Positions 8,965-21,433 of a stretch of DNA of 64,000 nt are shown piece after piece (within the stretch, counting starts at the first letter, position 1; each line of letters starts with the position of its first letter). A model generated the notes under the pieces. It was given only the letters and a program-made list of their open reading frames with translations, did no database searches and was not told the DNA's origin. Both the position numbers and the translations under genes were made by a program. Source of the DNA: Streptomyces sp. NBC_01485 (lineage in GTDB: Bacteria; Actinomycetota; Actinomycetes; Streptomycetales; Streptomycetaceae); NCBI RefSeq assembly GCF_036227125.1, contig NZ_CP109435.1, positions 3,100,001 to 3,164,000 of the forward strand, written 5' to 3'.

Positions 8965-9660
8965 TCAGGACGGGGTGCGGGCCGAGACCAGGAGGCGGGT
9001 CACGTCGTCCGCGCAGATCGTCAGGGCCGCGCCCACCGTCGCGAGGACCTCGCGCTCGGCGGGGGTGTACGGGCCGTCCGCGAGGGCGATGCGGGCGCCC
9101 TGCAGCAGGATCGATTCGCGGCCGACCGGCGCGAGGTGCGGGGCGAGCGGGTCGAGGGCCTCGTGCAGCTCTATGGCGAGGCCGGCGCCGTACGGTTCGC
9201 CGTAGCTGTGGCCGGTGTCGCCGGCGAGGGCGTCGACGAGCGCGGCGAGCTGCTCCTCCGTGCAGTCGGTGAAGCCGGCCGCGCGCACCGCGCCCGCCGC
9301 CGTCTCCAGGGACGTCCGCGCGCAGCCGCCGCCCGCGGACAGCACCGCGAGGGCGACGGTGTGGACGGCGTCGCGGAGCATCGCCGAGAAGCGGATGGTG
9401 GTGGGGTGGCCGAGGACGTCGGTGCCGAAGTGGCGCTGACAGGCCGCGCACTCGACGACCGGGCCGGTCTCGCCGCGCGGCACGACGGGCACCCCGAGGA
9501 CGGTGAAACGGCGCTGGCCGGTCAGCCGCTGGTAGTTGCGGTCACCGCCGCACCCCGGGCAGTAGAACTCGCCGTCGCCCACGGGCGTCCACGCGGTGCG
9601 GGTGCCCAGGATGCGGGCAAGCCCGTTGACACGGCCGTCTCGTCCCCGTACAGGCAGCAC
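8965..9660 (-). CDS. TerB-like protein with N-terminal zinc ribbon
   Basis: The 231-residue protein starts at a GTG preceded by GGAGG about 6 nt upstream. Residues 30-75 hold two Cys pairs (CPGCGG and CAAC), a zinc ribbon. The C-terminal 140 residues are helical with the ALADGPYTPAEREVLATVGAAL motif of TerB/tellurite-resistance-type domains (acidic metal-binding helix pair). The role of such proteins is not settled; they are linked to stress and metal responses. It stands alone, convergent with the sigma-factor operon. Confidence 0.7.
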   Translation of the reverse strand: MLPVRGRDGRVNGLARILGTRTAWTPVGDGEFYCPGCGGDRNYQRLTGQRRFTVLGVPVVPRGETGPVVECAACQRHFGTDVLGHPTTIRFSAMLRDAVHTVALAVLSAGGGCARTSLETAAGAVRAAGFTDCTEEQLAALVDALAGDTGHSYGEPYGAGLAIELHEALDPLAPHLAPVGRESILLQGARIALADGPYTPAEREVLATVGAALTICADDVTRLLVSARTPS

Positions 9661-9792
9661 GTCGCACCTCCGTAACCGCGCGGCAACATCGCCGCACGTC
9701 CCGTGATGTTAGCCACATCCATGAGCCGTAGTCAGCACCCAGGACGAGACCTTCCCGTGACCTCCACGCAGGGATGGCCGATATACGACGGA

Positions 9793-9844
9793 GCCCCGGC
9801 CCGTCGCATACGGCTGTATACAACGGGCCGGGGCCTCAGACCAC
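9793..9844. terminator. Stem-loop terminator after leuA
   Basis: GCCCCGGCCCGT (9793-9804) pairs perfectly with ACGGGCCGGGGC (9833-9844) around a 28-base loop. It starts 24 bases past the leuA stop. There is no U tract, as is usual in Streptomyces. Confidence 0.7.
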
Positions 9845-9867
9845 CGATAAACCACCGGTCAGGCTGG

Positions 9868-11871
<2,004 letters not shown>

Positions 11872-11922
11872 TCATGGTTGCCGATGGTGACATCGGCATG
11901 ACGCAGTGCAAAGGTGCCGGTC

Positions 11923-12993
11923 ATGACGACTCACGGGGGCTTCGAGCCCGTCTTCTGCACCGTCGTACCGCCGCACATCCTCGACCGGCTGGCCAGGAGC
12001 GACAACCCGGCACTCTCCGGTCCCGCCCAGCGCACCCTGGTGCGCGACGGAGAGCTGCGCGCCCGCCGCCGGGTGACCACCGAGTACGGCCTCGCCGCCG
12101 CCCCGACGGCGAAGGCGCCGTCGGACCAGCCGCTGCGCACCATCTACGACGCCGGGCACGGCACCGACCTGCCCGGCGCCAAGGTCCGCGCCGAGGGCTC
12201 CGACCCCGGCCAGGACGCCACCGTCAATCGCGCCTACGCCGGTCTCGGCGCCACCTTCGACCTCTACCTCAAGGCGTACCAGCGCCACTCCATCGACGGC
12301 GACGGCCTGCCCCTCGACGCCACCGTGCACTACGACGAGGGCTACAACAACGCCTTCTGGAACGGCGAGCAGATGGTGTTCGGCGACGGCGACGGCGAGA
12401 TCTTCGTCGACTTCACCAACTCGATCGACGTCATCGGGCACGAACTCACCCACGGCGTCACGCAGTACACGGCGAACCTGACCTACTACGGCCAGCCGGG
12501 CGCGCTCAACGAGTCGATGTCCGACGTCTTCGGCTCGCTCATCAAGCAGTACACGCTCGGCCAGACCGCCGCCGAGGCCGACTGGCTGATCGGCGCGGGC
12601 CTGCTCGCCCCGAACGTCACGGGCACCGCCCTGCGCTCCATGAAGGCGCCGGGCACCGCGTACGACGACGACGTCCTCGGCAAGGACCCGCAGCCCGCGA
12701 CGATGGACGACTACGTCCGCACCGGCCGCGACAACGGCGGCGTCCACATCAACTCGGGCATCCCGAACCACGCGTTCTACCTGGCCGCCACCGCCCTCGG
12801 CGGCCACGCCTGGGAGAAGGCCGGGCAGGTCTGGTACGACGTCCTGACCGGCGGCGAGCTCACCGAGAAGGCCTTCTTCACCGACTTCGCCAAGCTGACG
12901 GTGAAGGCCGCGCGCGAGCGCTTCGGCGACGGCGGGGACGAGTTCCAGGCCGTGGAGAAGGCGTGGGAGCAGGTGGGGGTGCGGATTCTCTGA
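11923..12993 (+). CDS. M4 (thermolysin-type) metalloprotease, protealysin-like
   Basis: The 356-residue protein contains the zinc motif VIGHELTHGV (two His ligands and the catalytic Glu, about residues 170-180) and the downstream GALNESMSDVFG with the third ligand Glu. The later GVHINSGIPNHAFY and C-terminal domain complete the M4 fold. No signal peptide is seen, and the short propeptide of about 50 residues fits the protealysin/minimal-propeptide group. The ATG at 11923 is preferred over a GTG at 11914 because AAGGTG lies 5 nt upstream. An emfourin-like inhibitor gene follows directly. Confidence 0.88.
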   Translation: MTTHGGFEPVFCTVVPPHILDRLARSDNPALSGPAQRTLVRDGELRARRRVTTEYGLAAAPTAKAPSDQPLRTIYDAGHGTDLPGAKVRAEGSDPGQDATVNRAYAGLGATFDLYLKAYQRHSIDGDGLPLDATVHYDEGYNNAFWNGEQMVFGDGDGEIFVDFTNSIDVIGHELTHGVTQYTANLTYYGQPGALNESMSDVFGSLIKQYTLGQTAAEADWLIGAGLLAPNVTGTALRSMKAPGTAYDDDVLGKDPQPATMDDYVRTGRDNGGVHINSGIPNHAFYLAATALGGHAWEKAGQVWYDVLTGGELTEKAFFTDFAKLTVKAARERFGDGGDEFQAVEKAWEQVGVRIL

Positions 12994-13014
12994 GTCCGTA
13001 ATAGACAGGGACCC

Positions 13015-13281
13015 ATGCGTATCCAGGTGAGTCGCACGGGCGGTTTCGCGGGCATCGAGCGCCGTGCCGAGGTGGACACCTCGGGACGGCCCGATGCCGA
13101 CGAGTGGCACGCCCTGGCCGAGCAGGCGGTCGCCGCCGGCCGGGGCGCGCCCGCGATCGGCGTCCCGGACGGCTTCAGCTACGAGATCACCGTGGACGGG
13201 AGGACGGTGTACGCCGCCGACCCCCGGCTCACGGACGAACAGCGGAGACTGATCTCCCGGGTGCTGAAAGAAGGGGCGTGA
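13015..13281 (+). CDS. Emfourin-like inhibitor of M4 protease
   Basis: The 88-residue acidic protein (MRIQVSRTGGFAGIERRAEVD, then a helix and a strand pair) matches the size and start of emfourins, the intracellular inhibitors encoded beside protealysin-like proteases. The motif SRTGGFAGI near the N-terminus is typical of this family. It lies 21 bases after the protease stop in the same operon, which supports pairwise function: the inhibitor would restrain the protease inside the cell. Confidence 0.75.
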   Translation: MRIQVSRTGGFAGIERRAEVDTSGRPDADEWHALAEQAVAAGRGAPAIGVPDGFSYEITVDGRTVYAADPRLTDEQRRLISRVLKEGA

Positions 13282-13352
13282 GGAAGGGGGCGCGGGAGGG
13301 CATGCGGGAGGGGCCTTGAGAGGGGCGTGAACTGGCAATTCATGTCCGGGCG

Positions 13353-13389
13353 TTGACTTCCTTACCGATCGGTAAGGATGATCCCGCCC
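13353..13389 (+). promoter_or_regulatory. Promoter and palindromic operator of the beta-glucosidase operon
   Basis: TTGACT (13353-13358) could be a -35 box, and GATGAT (13377-13382), 18 bases on, a -10 box ending 7 nt before the ATG at 13390. Between them is a perfect 18-bp palindrome, CCTTACCGATCGGTAAGG (13360-13377), of the form bound by TetR-family repressors. A repressor there would block polymerase. No TetR-type gene is present in the window. Confidence 0.7.
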
Positions 13390-14751
13390 ATGGCGAACGA
13401 TCCGCGCGACGCGGCGCACCCGATACCCCAGTTCCCGGCCGGCTTCCTGTGGGGCGTGTCCACCTCGGCGCATCAGATCGAGGGCGCGGTGGACGAGCGC
13501 GAGCCGTCCGTCTGGGACACCTTCACGGCCGAGCCGGGCCGGGTGAAGGACGGCTCGACGGCGGCGCGGGCCTGCGACCACTTCCACCGCTACCCCGAGG
13601 ACGTGGCCCTGCTGAAGGGCCTCGGGGTGGACGCGTACCGCTTCTCGATCTCGTGGCCCAGGGCCGTCTTCGACAACGGGCGCGGCCTCGACTTCTACGA
13701 CCGTCTCGTCGACGAGCTGTGCGCGGCCGGCGTCCGCCCGGTCCCCACCCTCTTCCACTGGGACCTCCCGGCGAACCTGGACTGGCTGGAGCGCGACACG
13801 GCGTCCCGTTTCGCCGAGTACGTGTCGGTGGTCGCCGACCGCCTCGGTGACCGCGTCAAGAAGTGGATCACCATCAACGAGCCTGCGGAGCACACCCTGT
13901 TGGGGCACGCGCTCGGCACCCACGCCCCCGGCAGGCAGCTCCTCTTCGACGCGCTCCCGGCCGCCCACCACCAACTCCTGGGCCACGGCCTCGCCGTGCA
14001 GGCCCTGCGCGCGGCCGGCGCCACCGACATCGGCATCGCCAACTCCCACGGCCCGACCTGGCCGGCCTCCCGGGAGCCCGCCGACCTGGAAGCCGCCGCC
14101 TTCTACGACGTCCTGCTGAACCGGCTCTTCGCGGAGCCGGTGCTGCTGGGCGAATACCCGGAGGGACTCGGCGAGTTGATGCCGGGCGGCGATGTGCAGG
14201 CCGACCTCAAGGTGATCTCCGAGCCGCTCGACTGGTACGGGATCAACTACTACGCCCCGACGAAGGTGGGCGCCCCGCAGGGCACCGAGATCGAGTTCGG
14301 CGGGATCACCATGCCGGCCGAACTCCCCTTCTCCGTCCAGCAGATCGAGGGCGTCCCGGTGACCGACTTCGGCTGGCCGGTGGTCCCCGAGGGCCTCACC
14401 GAGCTTCTGACGACCTTCCGCGAGCGCTACGGCGACCGTCTCCTGCCGGTCGTCATCACCGAGAACGGCTGCTCCTACGACGGCGTCGACGACCAGGCCC
14501 GTATCGCCTACCTGGACGGCCACCTGCGCGCCCTGCACCGGGCGTCGGAGGCCGGCGTCGACGTGCGCGGGTACTTCGTGTGGTCGCTGCTGGACAACTT
14601 CGAGTGGGCGGAGGGGTACGAGCAGCGGTTCGGCCTGGTCCACGTCGACTACGAGACGCAGACCAGGACCCCGAAGGCGTCGTACGCCTGGCTGCGGGAC
14701 GTGCTGCGGGACCAGAAGTCACAGGCGCAGAGATCACAGGCTCAGGGATGA
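13390..14751 (+). CDS. Beta-glucosidase, glycoside hydrolase family 1
   Basis: The 453-residue enzyme hydrolyses beta-glucosides such as cellobiose. The family-1 acid/base motif is in ITINEPAEHT (TxNEP, near residue 160) and the nucleophile is in VVITENGCSYDG (ITENG, near residue 355). The FLWGVSTSAHQIEGA start and the WSLLDNFEWAEGY end are classic. No signal peptide is present, so it acts on imported sugars. An ATG 12 bases upstream (13378) would overlap the likely -10 box, so 13390 is chosen. Its TGA overlaps the start of a sugar symporter gene, forming an import-and-cleave operon. Confidence 0.92.
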   Translation: MANDPRDAAHPIPQFPAGFLWGVSTSAHQIEGAVDEREPSVWDTFTAEPGRVKDGSTAARACDHFHRYPEDVALLKGLGVDAYRFSISWPRAVFDNGRGLDFYDRLVDELCAAGVRPVPTLFHWDLPANLDWLERDTASRFAEYVSVVADRLGDRVKKWITINEPAEHTLLGHALGTHAPGRQLLFDALPAAHHQLLGHGLAVQALRAAGATDIGIANSHGPTWPASREPADLEAAAFYDVLLNRLFAEPVLLGEYPEGLGELMPGGDVQADLKVISEPLDWYGINYYAPTKVGAPQGTEIEFGGITMPAELPFSVQQIEGVPVTDFGWPVVPEGLTELLTTFRERYGDRLLPVVITENGCSYDGVDDQARIAYLDGHLRALHRASEAGVDVRGYFVWSLLDNFEWAEGYEQRFGLVHVDYETQTRTPKASYAWLRDVLRDQKSQAQRSQAQG

Positions 14752-16013
14752 CGGCCACTCCCCGGGCGGCCTCCTCGGCAGCCGCTCTGGCCGAGCCCGT
14801 CGAGCGGGTCGGCCGGGGCTGGACGTCGGCGCTCTCCCTCGCCAACGGGGCGATCTGGGTGGGCTGGTACGGCCCCCTGCAGATCCTGCTGGCCTCCCAG
14901 GCCGAGGACTTCGCGCCCGGCTCCGGCATGTCGAAGGAGACGATGCTGGCCTGGGTGACGGGCCTCGGCGCGGTGGTCTCGCTGGCCGCGAACCCGCTGG
15001 CCGGCGCGCTGTCGGACCGTACGACGTCCCGGTGGGGCCGGCGTACGCCGTGGATCGTGGCCGGGGCGGGGGGCGGCGCGCTGTCGCTGCTCCTGCTCGC
15101 GGGCGCGGGCGGGGTCTGGACCATGGCGGCGGGCTGGTGCCTGGTCCAACTCACCCTGAACGCGGCCTTCGCGGCGGTGACGGCGGCCGTCCCGGACCGG
15201 GTGCCGCGCCTCCAACGCGGCTCGGTGGGCGGCTGGTTGGGGGCCGCGCAGATCCTGGGCGTGGTCGGCGGCACCGGGCTCGCGACGGCCGCCGGGGGCG
15301 TCGGGGCCGGGTACGCGGCGTGCGCGGTGTTCACGGTGGTGGGCGTGCTGCCGTACGTCCTGCGGTACGAGGATCTGCGGCTCGCGGTCGCGGACCGGCC
15401 GGCGTGGTCCTGGCGGGGCTTCGCGGCCGGGTTCTGGCTGAGCCCGCGCAGGTATCCCGACCTGGGGTGGGCGTGGCTGACCCGGTTCCTGATGAACCTG
15501 AGCAACGCGCTGGTGCTGCTGTACCTGCTCTACTACCTGCGCGACCGGCTGCACTACGCCGACCCCGAGGGGGGCGTGCTGATCCTGACGGCGGTGAACG
15601 GGCTGACGCTGCTCGCCACGGTCGTCGTCGGGGGCGTCTGGTCGGACCGGGTCGGCCGGCGCAAGCCGTTCGTGATCTGGTCGGGCGTGCTGATGGCGGT
15701 GGCGACGGCGGTGCTGGCGGGCTGGCAGACCTGGCCGGGGGCGATCGTCGCGGCGGCGGTGCTGGGGGTCGGCTTCGGCGTGTTCACCTCGGTCGACTTC
15801 GCCCTGATGACGGACGTACTGCCGAAGGCCGGCGACCGGGGCAAGGACCTGGGCATCATCAACGTGGCCAACGCCCTCCCCCAGGTCGCGGCCCCCGCCC
15901 TCGCCGCCCCGATCGTGATGCACCTGGGCGGCTACCGGGGCCTGTACCTGGTGGCGGCGGCGATCGGCCTGGCGGGCGCGGTGCTGGTACGGCGGATCAG
16001 AGGGGTGGACTGA
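14748..16013 (+). CDS. MFS / GPH-type sugar transporter
   Basis: The 421-residue membrane protein has about 12 hydrophobic helices. The loop after helix 2-3, NPLAGALSDRTTSRWGRRTPWI, is typical of glycoside-pentoside-hexuronide and sucrose-type symporters, and a second SDRVGRRKPFVIW repeats it in the C-half. The start overlaps the beta-glucosidase stop by four bases. A role in uptake of the glucoside cleaved by that enzyme is the simplest reading. Confidence 0.85.
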   Translation: MTATPRAASSAAALAEPVERVGRGWTSALSLANGAIWVGWYGPLQILLASQAEDFAPGSGMSKETMLAWVTGLGAVVSLAANPLAGALSDRTTSRWGRRTPWIVAGAGGGALSLLLLAGAGGVWTMAAGWCLVQLTLNAAFAAVTAAVPDRVPRLQRGSVGGWLGAAQILGVVGGTGLATAAGGVGAGYAACAVFTVVGVLPYVLRYEDLRLAVADRPAWSWRGFAAGFWLSPRRYPDLGWAWLTRFLMNLSNALVLLYLLYYLRDRLHYADPEGGVLILTAVNGLTLLATVVVGGVWSDRVGRRKPFVIWSGVLMAVATAVLAGWQTWPGAIVAAAVLGVGFGVFTSVDFALMTDVLPKAGDRGKDLGIINVANALPQVAAPALAAPIVMHLGGYRGLYLVAAAIGLAGAVLVRRIRGVD

Positions 16014-16072
16014 CCCACCGGCCCACAGCGCTCCCGCGTCCCGGACATGTCCCCGCAGGCCCTTGGAAGCCT

Positions 16073-18592
<2,520 letters not shown>

Positions 18593-18741
18593 GGGTGCGG
18601 ACCCCCCACGGGCGGGCTTCGGCGTACGGGCCGGCGCGTACGGATTGCTGGCGCGTACGGGCTGTGGTGGCTCGGGTGGGGACGGGCGGGTGCGGACCTG
18701 TGGGGCGGGCGCCCGGCCACCGGTGGACGTGGTGCGTCGGC

Positions 18742-20082
18742 TCAGGTGAGCGTCAGGGTCAGGACGCCGGCGTAGCTGCCCGGAGGCGTGAACGCCGGTA
18801 CGCCGAGGGAGAGTCGGGCGTCGGCGGTGAACTCGCCGCCGGTGGCCGTGCCGTCGGGCGTGGACGCCAGGGTCGCCCCCGAGGCGCCGACCGTGCCCGC
18901 CGAACCGGCCTGACAGGTGCTCGGGCTGCCCGCCTTGGTCGTGCACGCGGGCGTCCAGCTCAGCAGCTCGCCGTCGATCTTGGCGCCGGGGCCGCTGAAG
19001 TCGGTGACCTTGCCGGTCAGGGACCAGCCGGCGGGGCCGCCGCGGAAGTCCTTGACGGTCACCGCGTTGAGGCCCCCGGTCGAGGCCTGACCGGAACCGA
19101 AGTCGACCGCGGACATCGCCACGGCGTCCCCGGCCTGGGACATCGACAGGGTGCCGGCCTTCACGGTGGCCGTCAGTTTCTGACTGCCCGCGGGTACGGG
19201 CGTGTCGTCGACGACGACGTACGCGGCGGGCGCGGTGCCCAGGTCGGAGGTCCAGGCGCCGCCCTCGTACGCCACGATGCCGGTGGTGGCGAGGTCGTTG
19301 ACGGCGAGCGACCCGGAGATGTTCCCCTGCGCGCTCGCGGTGAGGGTCGCCCTGTCCGCGGTCTGGCCGGACCCGGACCGTCCGGCGACGGTGACCGAGG
19401 CGCCCGCCGTGAAGCCGCCGCCGCTGACGGCGACGCTCGCGCCCGGGCTTCCGGAGGCCGAACCCAGGCTGATGGCACGGGTGTTGGCCGGCGGGTTGGC
19501 GGCGGCGGTGACCGTCTCCGACACCGGGGCGGGCGGGTTGGTCACCGTGCAGGGGGTGTCCAGCTCGAGGATGTAGCTGGTGTGGATGTTGTAGTCGCCG
19601 GGCGAGAGGGTGATCGCGCCGGGCGAGGTGACCGTGAAGGTGCCGGTCATGGAGAACGACGGGAAGACGCCCTTGCCGGGCACCGGGTCGTTCTTCTTCG
19701 GCCCCGTGACCGTGACGGTGCCGGTCTGCGCGCCGCCGAGGGCGACCTTGCCCGTCGGCGTCATGATGTCGGCCGGCAGGGCCAGGTCGGTGGGGTTGTT
19801 GGCGGCGGGCGTGACCACCGTGTACGTGACGGTGACGGTGTCGCCGACCTTGGGACTGGTGTTGTCCGCCGTGACCTTGGCGGTGGTGGTGCCGTCGATC
19901 GGCGGGAGTCCCGCGATGGCCGGCGGGATGCAGTGCGTCGGGAAGTTCACGTTGGTCGCGGCGCCCGCCGGACAGGCCAGCGCCCCGCCCGCGGTGACCG
20001 CGAGCGCGGTCACCCCGAGCAGCGACGCCCAGCGCCGTCTTCGGGAACCTCGGGAACTTCCGGAACCTCGGGGTGAACCCAT
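18742..20082 (-). CDS. Secreted WxL-like surface protein
   Basis: The 446-residue product is preceded by GGAGGAGGGGG 5 nt ahead of the ATG at 20082. An Arg-rich n-region and hydrophobic core end in an Ala-rich cleavage site near residue 42. The middle shows Ig-like/IPT-like repeats (GSPGASVAVSGGGFTAGASVTVAG). Near the C-terminus, GPAGWSLTGKVTDFSGPG contains a W-S-L motif resembling the first WxL motif, and the protein ends GSYAGVLTLTLT where WxL domains end in a similar strand. Paired with the DUF916 gene downstream, it probably attaches non-covalently to the wall. Confidence 0.7.
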   Translation of the reverse strand: MGSPRGSGSSRGSRRRRWASLLGVTALAVTAGGALACPAGAATNVNFPTHCIPPAIAGLPPIDGTTTAKVTADNTSPKVGDTVTVTYTVVTPAANNPTDLALPADIMTPTGKVALGGAQTGTVTVTGPKKNDPVPGKGVFPSFSMTGTFTVTSPGAITLSPGDYNIHTSYILELDTPCTVTNPPAPVSETVTAAANPPANTRAISLGSASGSPGASVAVSGGGFTAGASVTVAGRSGSGQTADRATLTASAQGNISGSLAVNDLATTGIVAYEGGAWTSDLGTAPAAYVVVDDTPVPAGSQKLTATVKAGTLSMSQAGDAVAMSAVDFGSGQASTGGLNAVTVKDFRGGPAGWSLTGKVTDFSGPGAKIDGELLSWTPACTTKAGSPSTCQAGSAGTVGASGATLASTPDGTATGGEFTADARLSLGVPAFTPPGSYAGVLTLTLT

Positions 20083-20182
20083 GATTGCCCCCTCCTCCGG
20101 GGTGCGGGCGCAGCGGCTCTTCTGCGCCGACAGGGGGCATTGACGTGCGGATCGCACGAGAAGTCAATGGACACGGCAGAGC

Positions 20183-20246
20183 GAACTGATGGACCGTCAG
20201 TTTCCTGGTCCCGTAAGGAAACTGACGGCCCGTCTGCTCAGTTTCC
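20183..20246. repeat. Hairpin and repeated TGACGG-type palindromes
   Basis: CCGTCAGTTTCCT (20194-20206) pairs perfectly with AGGAAACTGACGG (20216-20228) around a 9-base loop. It lies between two co-oriented genes and could act as an attenuating stem-loop. The flanks contain the motif CTGAtGGaCCGTCAG (from 20185) and a second degenerate copy (CTGACGGCCCGTC...TCAG), and a related copy lies upstream of the next gene at 20821. Confidence 0.65.
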
Positions 20247-20254
20247 AACCGCTA

Positions 20255-20731
20255 TCAGTCGAACACGAAGGGTCCCGGCGACTGCGGCCCGGCCGCCGTG
20301 CAGGTGACGGTGATCCCGAAGATGACCATCTTCAGCGAGCCTCCGTTGAAGTCCAGCTTGTCACCGGAGGCCACGGTCCCGTTGAGCGGACCGACCGTGA
20401 TCGAGGCGCCGGTGGCCATGGCGGGGTTCACGGTGCCGCTGAAGACCCGGGCGGCACCGGTCGAGTTCGCCATCGTGAGCGTGGAAGCGATGCTGTTCGC
20501 GCTGATCGGGATCGGCGCGGTGATCGCGGTGGACGTGAGGGTGAGGGTGGCGGCCGTGCCCGTCTGGGTGGCCGTGAGGGTGGCGGCACCGCCGCCGAAC
20601 AGACCGCAGTTCGCGGTCACGGCCGCCGTCGTCGGGGTGACGGCGGCGGCAGACGGTGCGAATGCCAGCCCGGTGACCGCGAGGGCCCCTGCCAGCAGTG
20701 CCGCACCTGATCCGATTCGCTTGCCTCTCAT
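20255..20731 (-). CDS. Small secreted beta-rich protein of the WxL-like locus
   Basis: The 158-residue protein has a Sec signal peptide (MRGKRIGSGAALLAGALAVTGLAFAPSAAA) and GGAAGGAG 10 nt ahead of its ATG. The mature part is Thr/Ala-rich with two Cys (ANCGLFGGG and VTCTAAGP) that could form one disulphide, and ends GPQSPGPFVFD. I do not recognise the family. Its place ahead of the WxL-like and DUF916 genes suggests it is the third component of the locus, comparable to the small WxL proteins of Firmicutes clusters, though it lacks a clear WxL motif. Confidence 0.65.
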   Translation of the reverse strand: MRGKRIGSGAALLAGALAVTGLAFAPSAAAVTPTTAAVTANCGLFGGGAATLTATQTGTAATLTLTSTAITAPIPISANSIASTLTMANSTGAARVFSGTVNPAMATGASITVGPLNGTVASGDKLDFNGGSLKMVIFGITVTCTAAGPQSPGPFVFD

Positions 20732-20817
20732 GGGTGTTCCGGCTCCTTCCCGGATGTGGGGAGACGGACTGCCGGAGCGGGACGGGTGGGTGCGGACACC
20801 AATGCCGGTGGGGGGTG

Positions 20818-20839
20818 AATCTGACGGTCCGTCGGAAAT
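20818..20839. repeat. TGACGG palindrome upstream of the WxL-like locus
   Basis: CTGACGGTCCGTCGGAAAT contains the perfect core GACGGTCCGTC and resembles the motif at 20185. It lies 87 bases upstream of the first gene of the locus, a plausible regulatory position. Confidence 0.5.
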
Positions 20840-20943
20840 TACGGTTCCATTGACGCGTCAGGGACGGGAGAAGGGCAAGGTTGAATTCCGGCCTAGTTCG
20901 GCGCGGTCAAGCAGGCAGGCATCGGTCAGGCATGACTCAGGGC

Positions 20944-21297
20944 TCAGCCCGCTGTCACCGTGTCGCGGAGCGTTCCGTCCGGCCCGGCCACCAGCACCGG
21001 CGTGCCCGCCCCGCCCAGGTCCGCGACGGCGGCCCGGTCCGCGTCGGCGGCGCCCGCCGCCTCCGTCACCACGGCCGCCGCCTCCAGCGACTTCGCCCCC
21101 GAGGCCACCGCCATCGCCACCGCCGTCCGCAGCGCGCTCAGCTTCAGCGACGGCAGATCCACCGTCCCGGCGACATACGTACGTCCCGTCTCGTCCCGTA
21201 CGGCGGCCCCCTCGGGCACACCGTTACGGGCCCGCGCGGAACGGGCCAGGGTGACGATCTTGCGGTCCTCGGGGTCGAGCGCGTTGCTGTCGGTCAT
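20944..21297 (-). CDS. Cytidine-deaminase-fold protein lacking zinc ligands
   Basis: The 117-residue protein aligns in length and pattern with cytidine deaminase (EDRKIVTLARSARARNG, then AVRDETGRTYVAGTVDLPSLKLSALRTAVAMAVASGA). Where the active enzyme has Cys-Ala-Glu-Arg, this has Ser-Ala-Leu-Arg, and the second Cys pair is replaced by GGAGTPV. The three zinc ligands and the catalytic Glu are therefore missing, and catalysis of the usual kind is not expected. Such proteins lie beside era in actinomycetes. A -10-like TATGCT lies 6 nt before the ATG at 21297. Confidence 0.7.
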   Translation of the reverse strand: MTDSNALDPEDRKIVTLARSARARNGVPEGAAVRDETGRTYVAGTVDLPSLKLSALRTAVAMAVASGAKSLEAAAVVTEAAGAADADRAAVADLGGAGTPVLVAGPDGTLRDTVTAG

Positions 21298-21433
21298 ACC
21301 CCGAGCATACGAAGACCCGGGCCGCTCACCCCGCCACGGGGTACCCGGCCCCGCGCCGCCCGTGCCTGGTGGCGCCACCACCACCATTGCCCCCGACTCC
21401 CACGCGCGCTCCGATGGCCGCAAGCTCGACGCC

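Noticed and set aside
11872..14643. A 923-codon open frame on the minus strand across the M4 protease and beta-glucosidase genes
   Set aside because: It is a GC-skew shadow of strong plus-strand genes with recognisable motifs; the shadow has no domain and no ribosome site.
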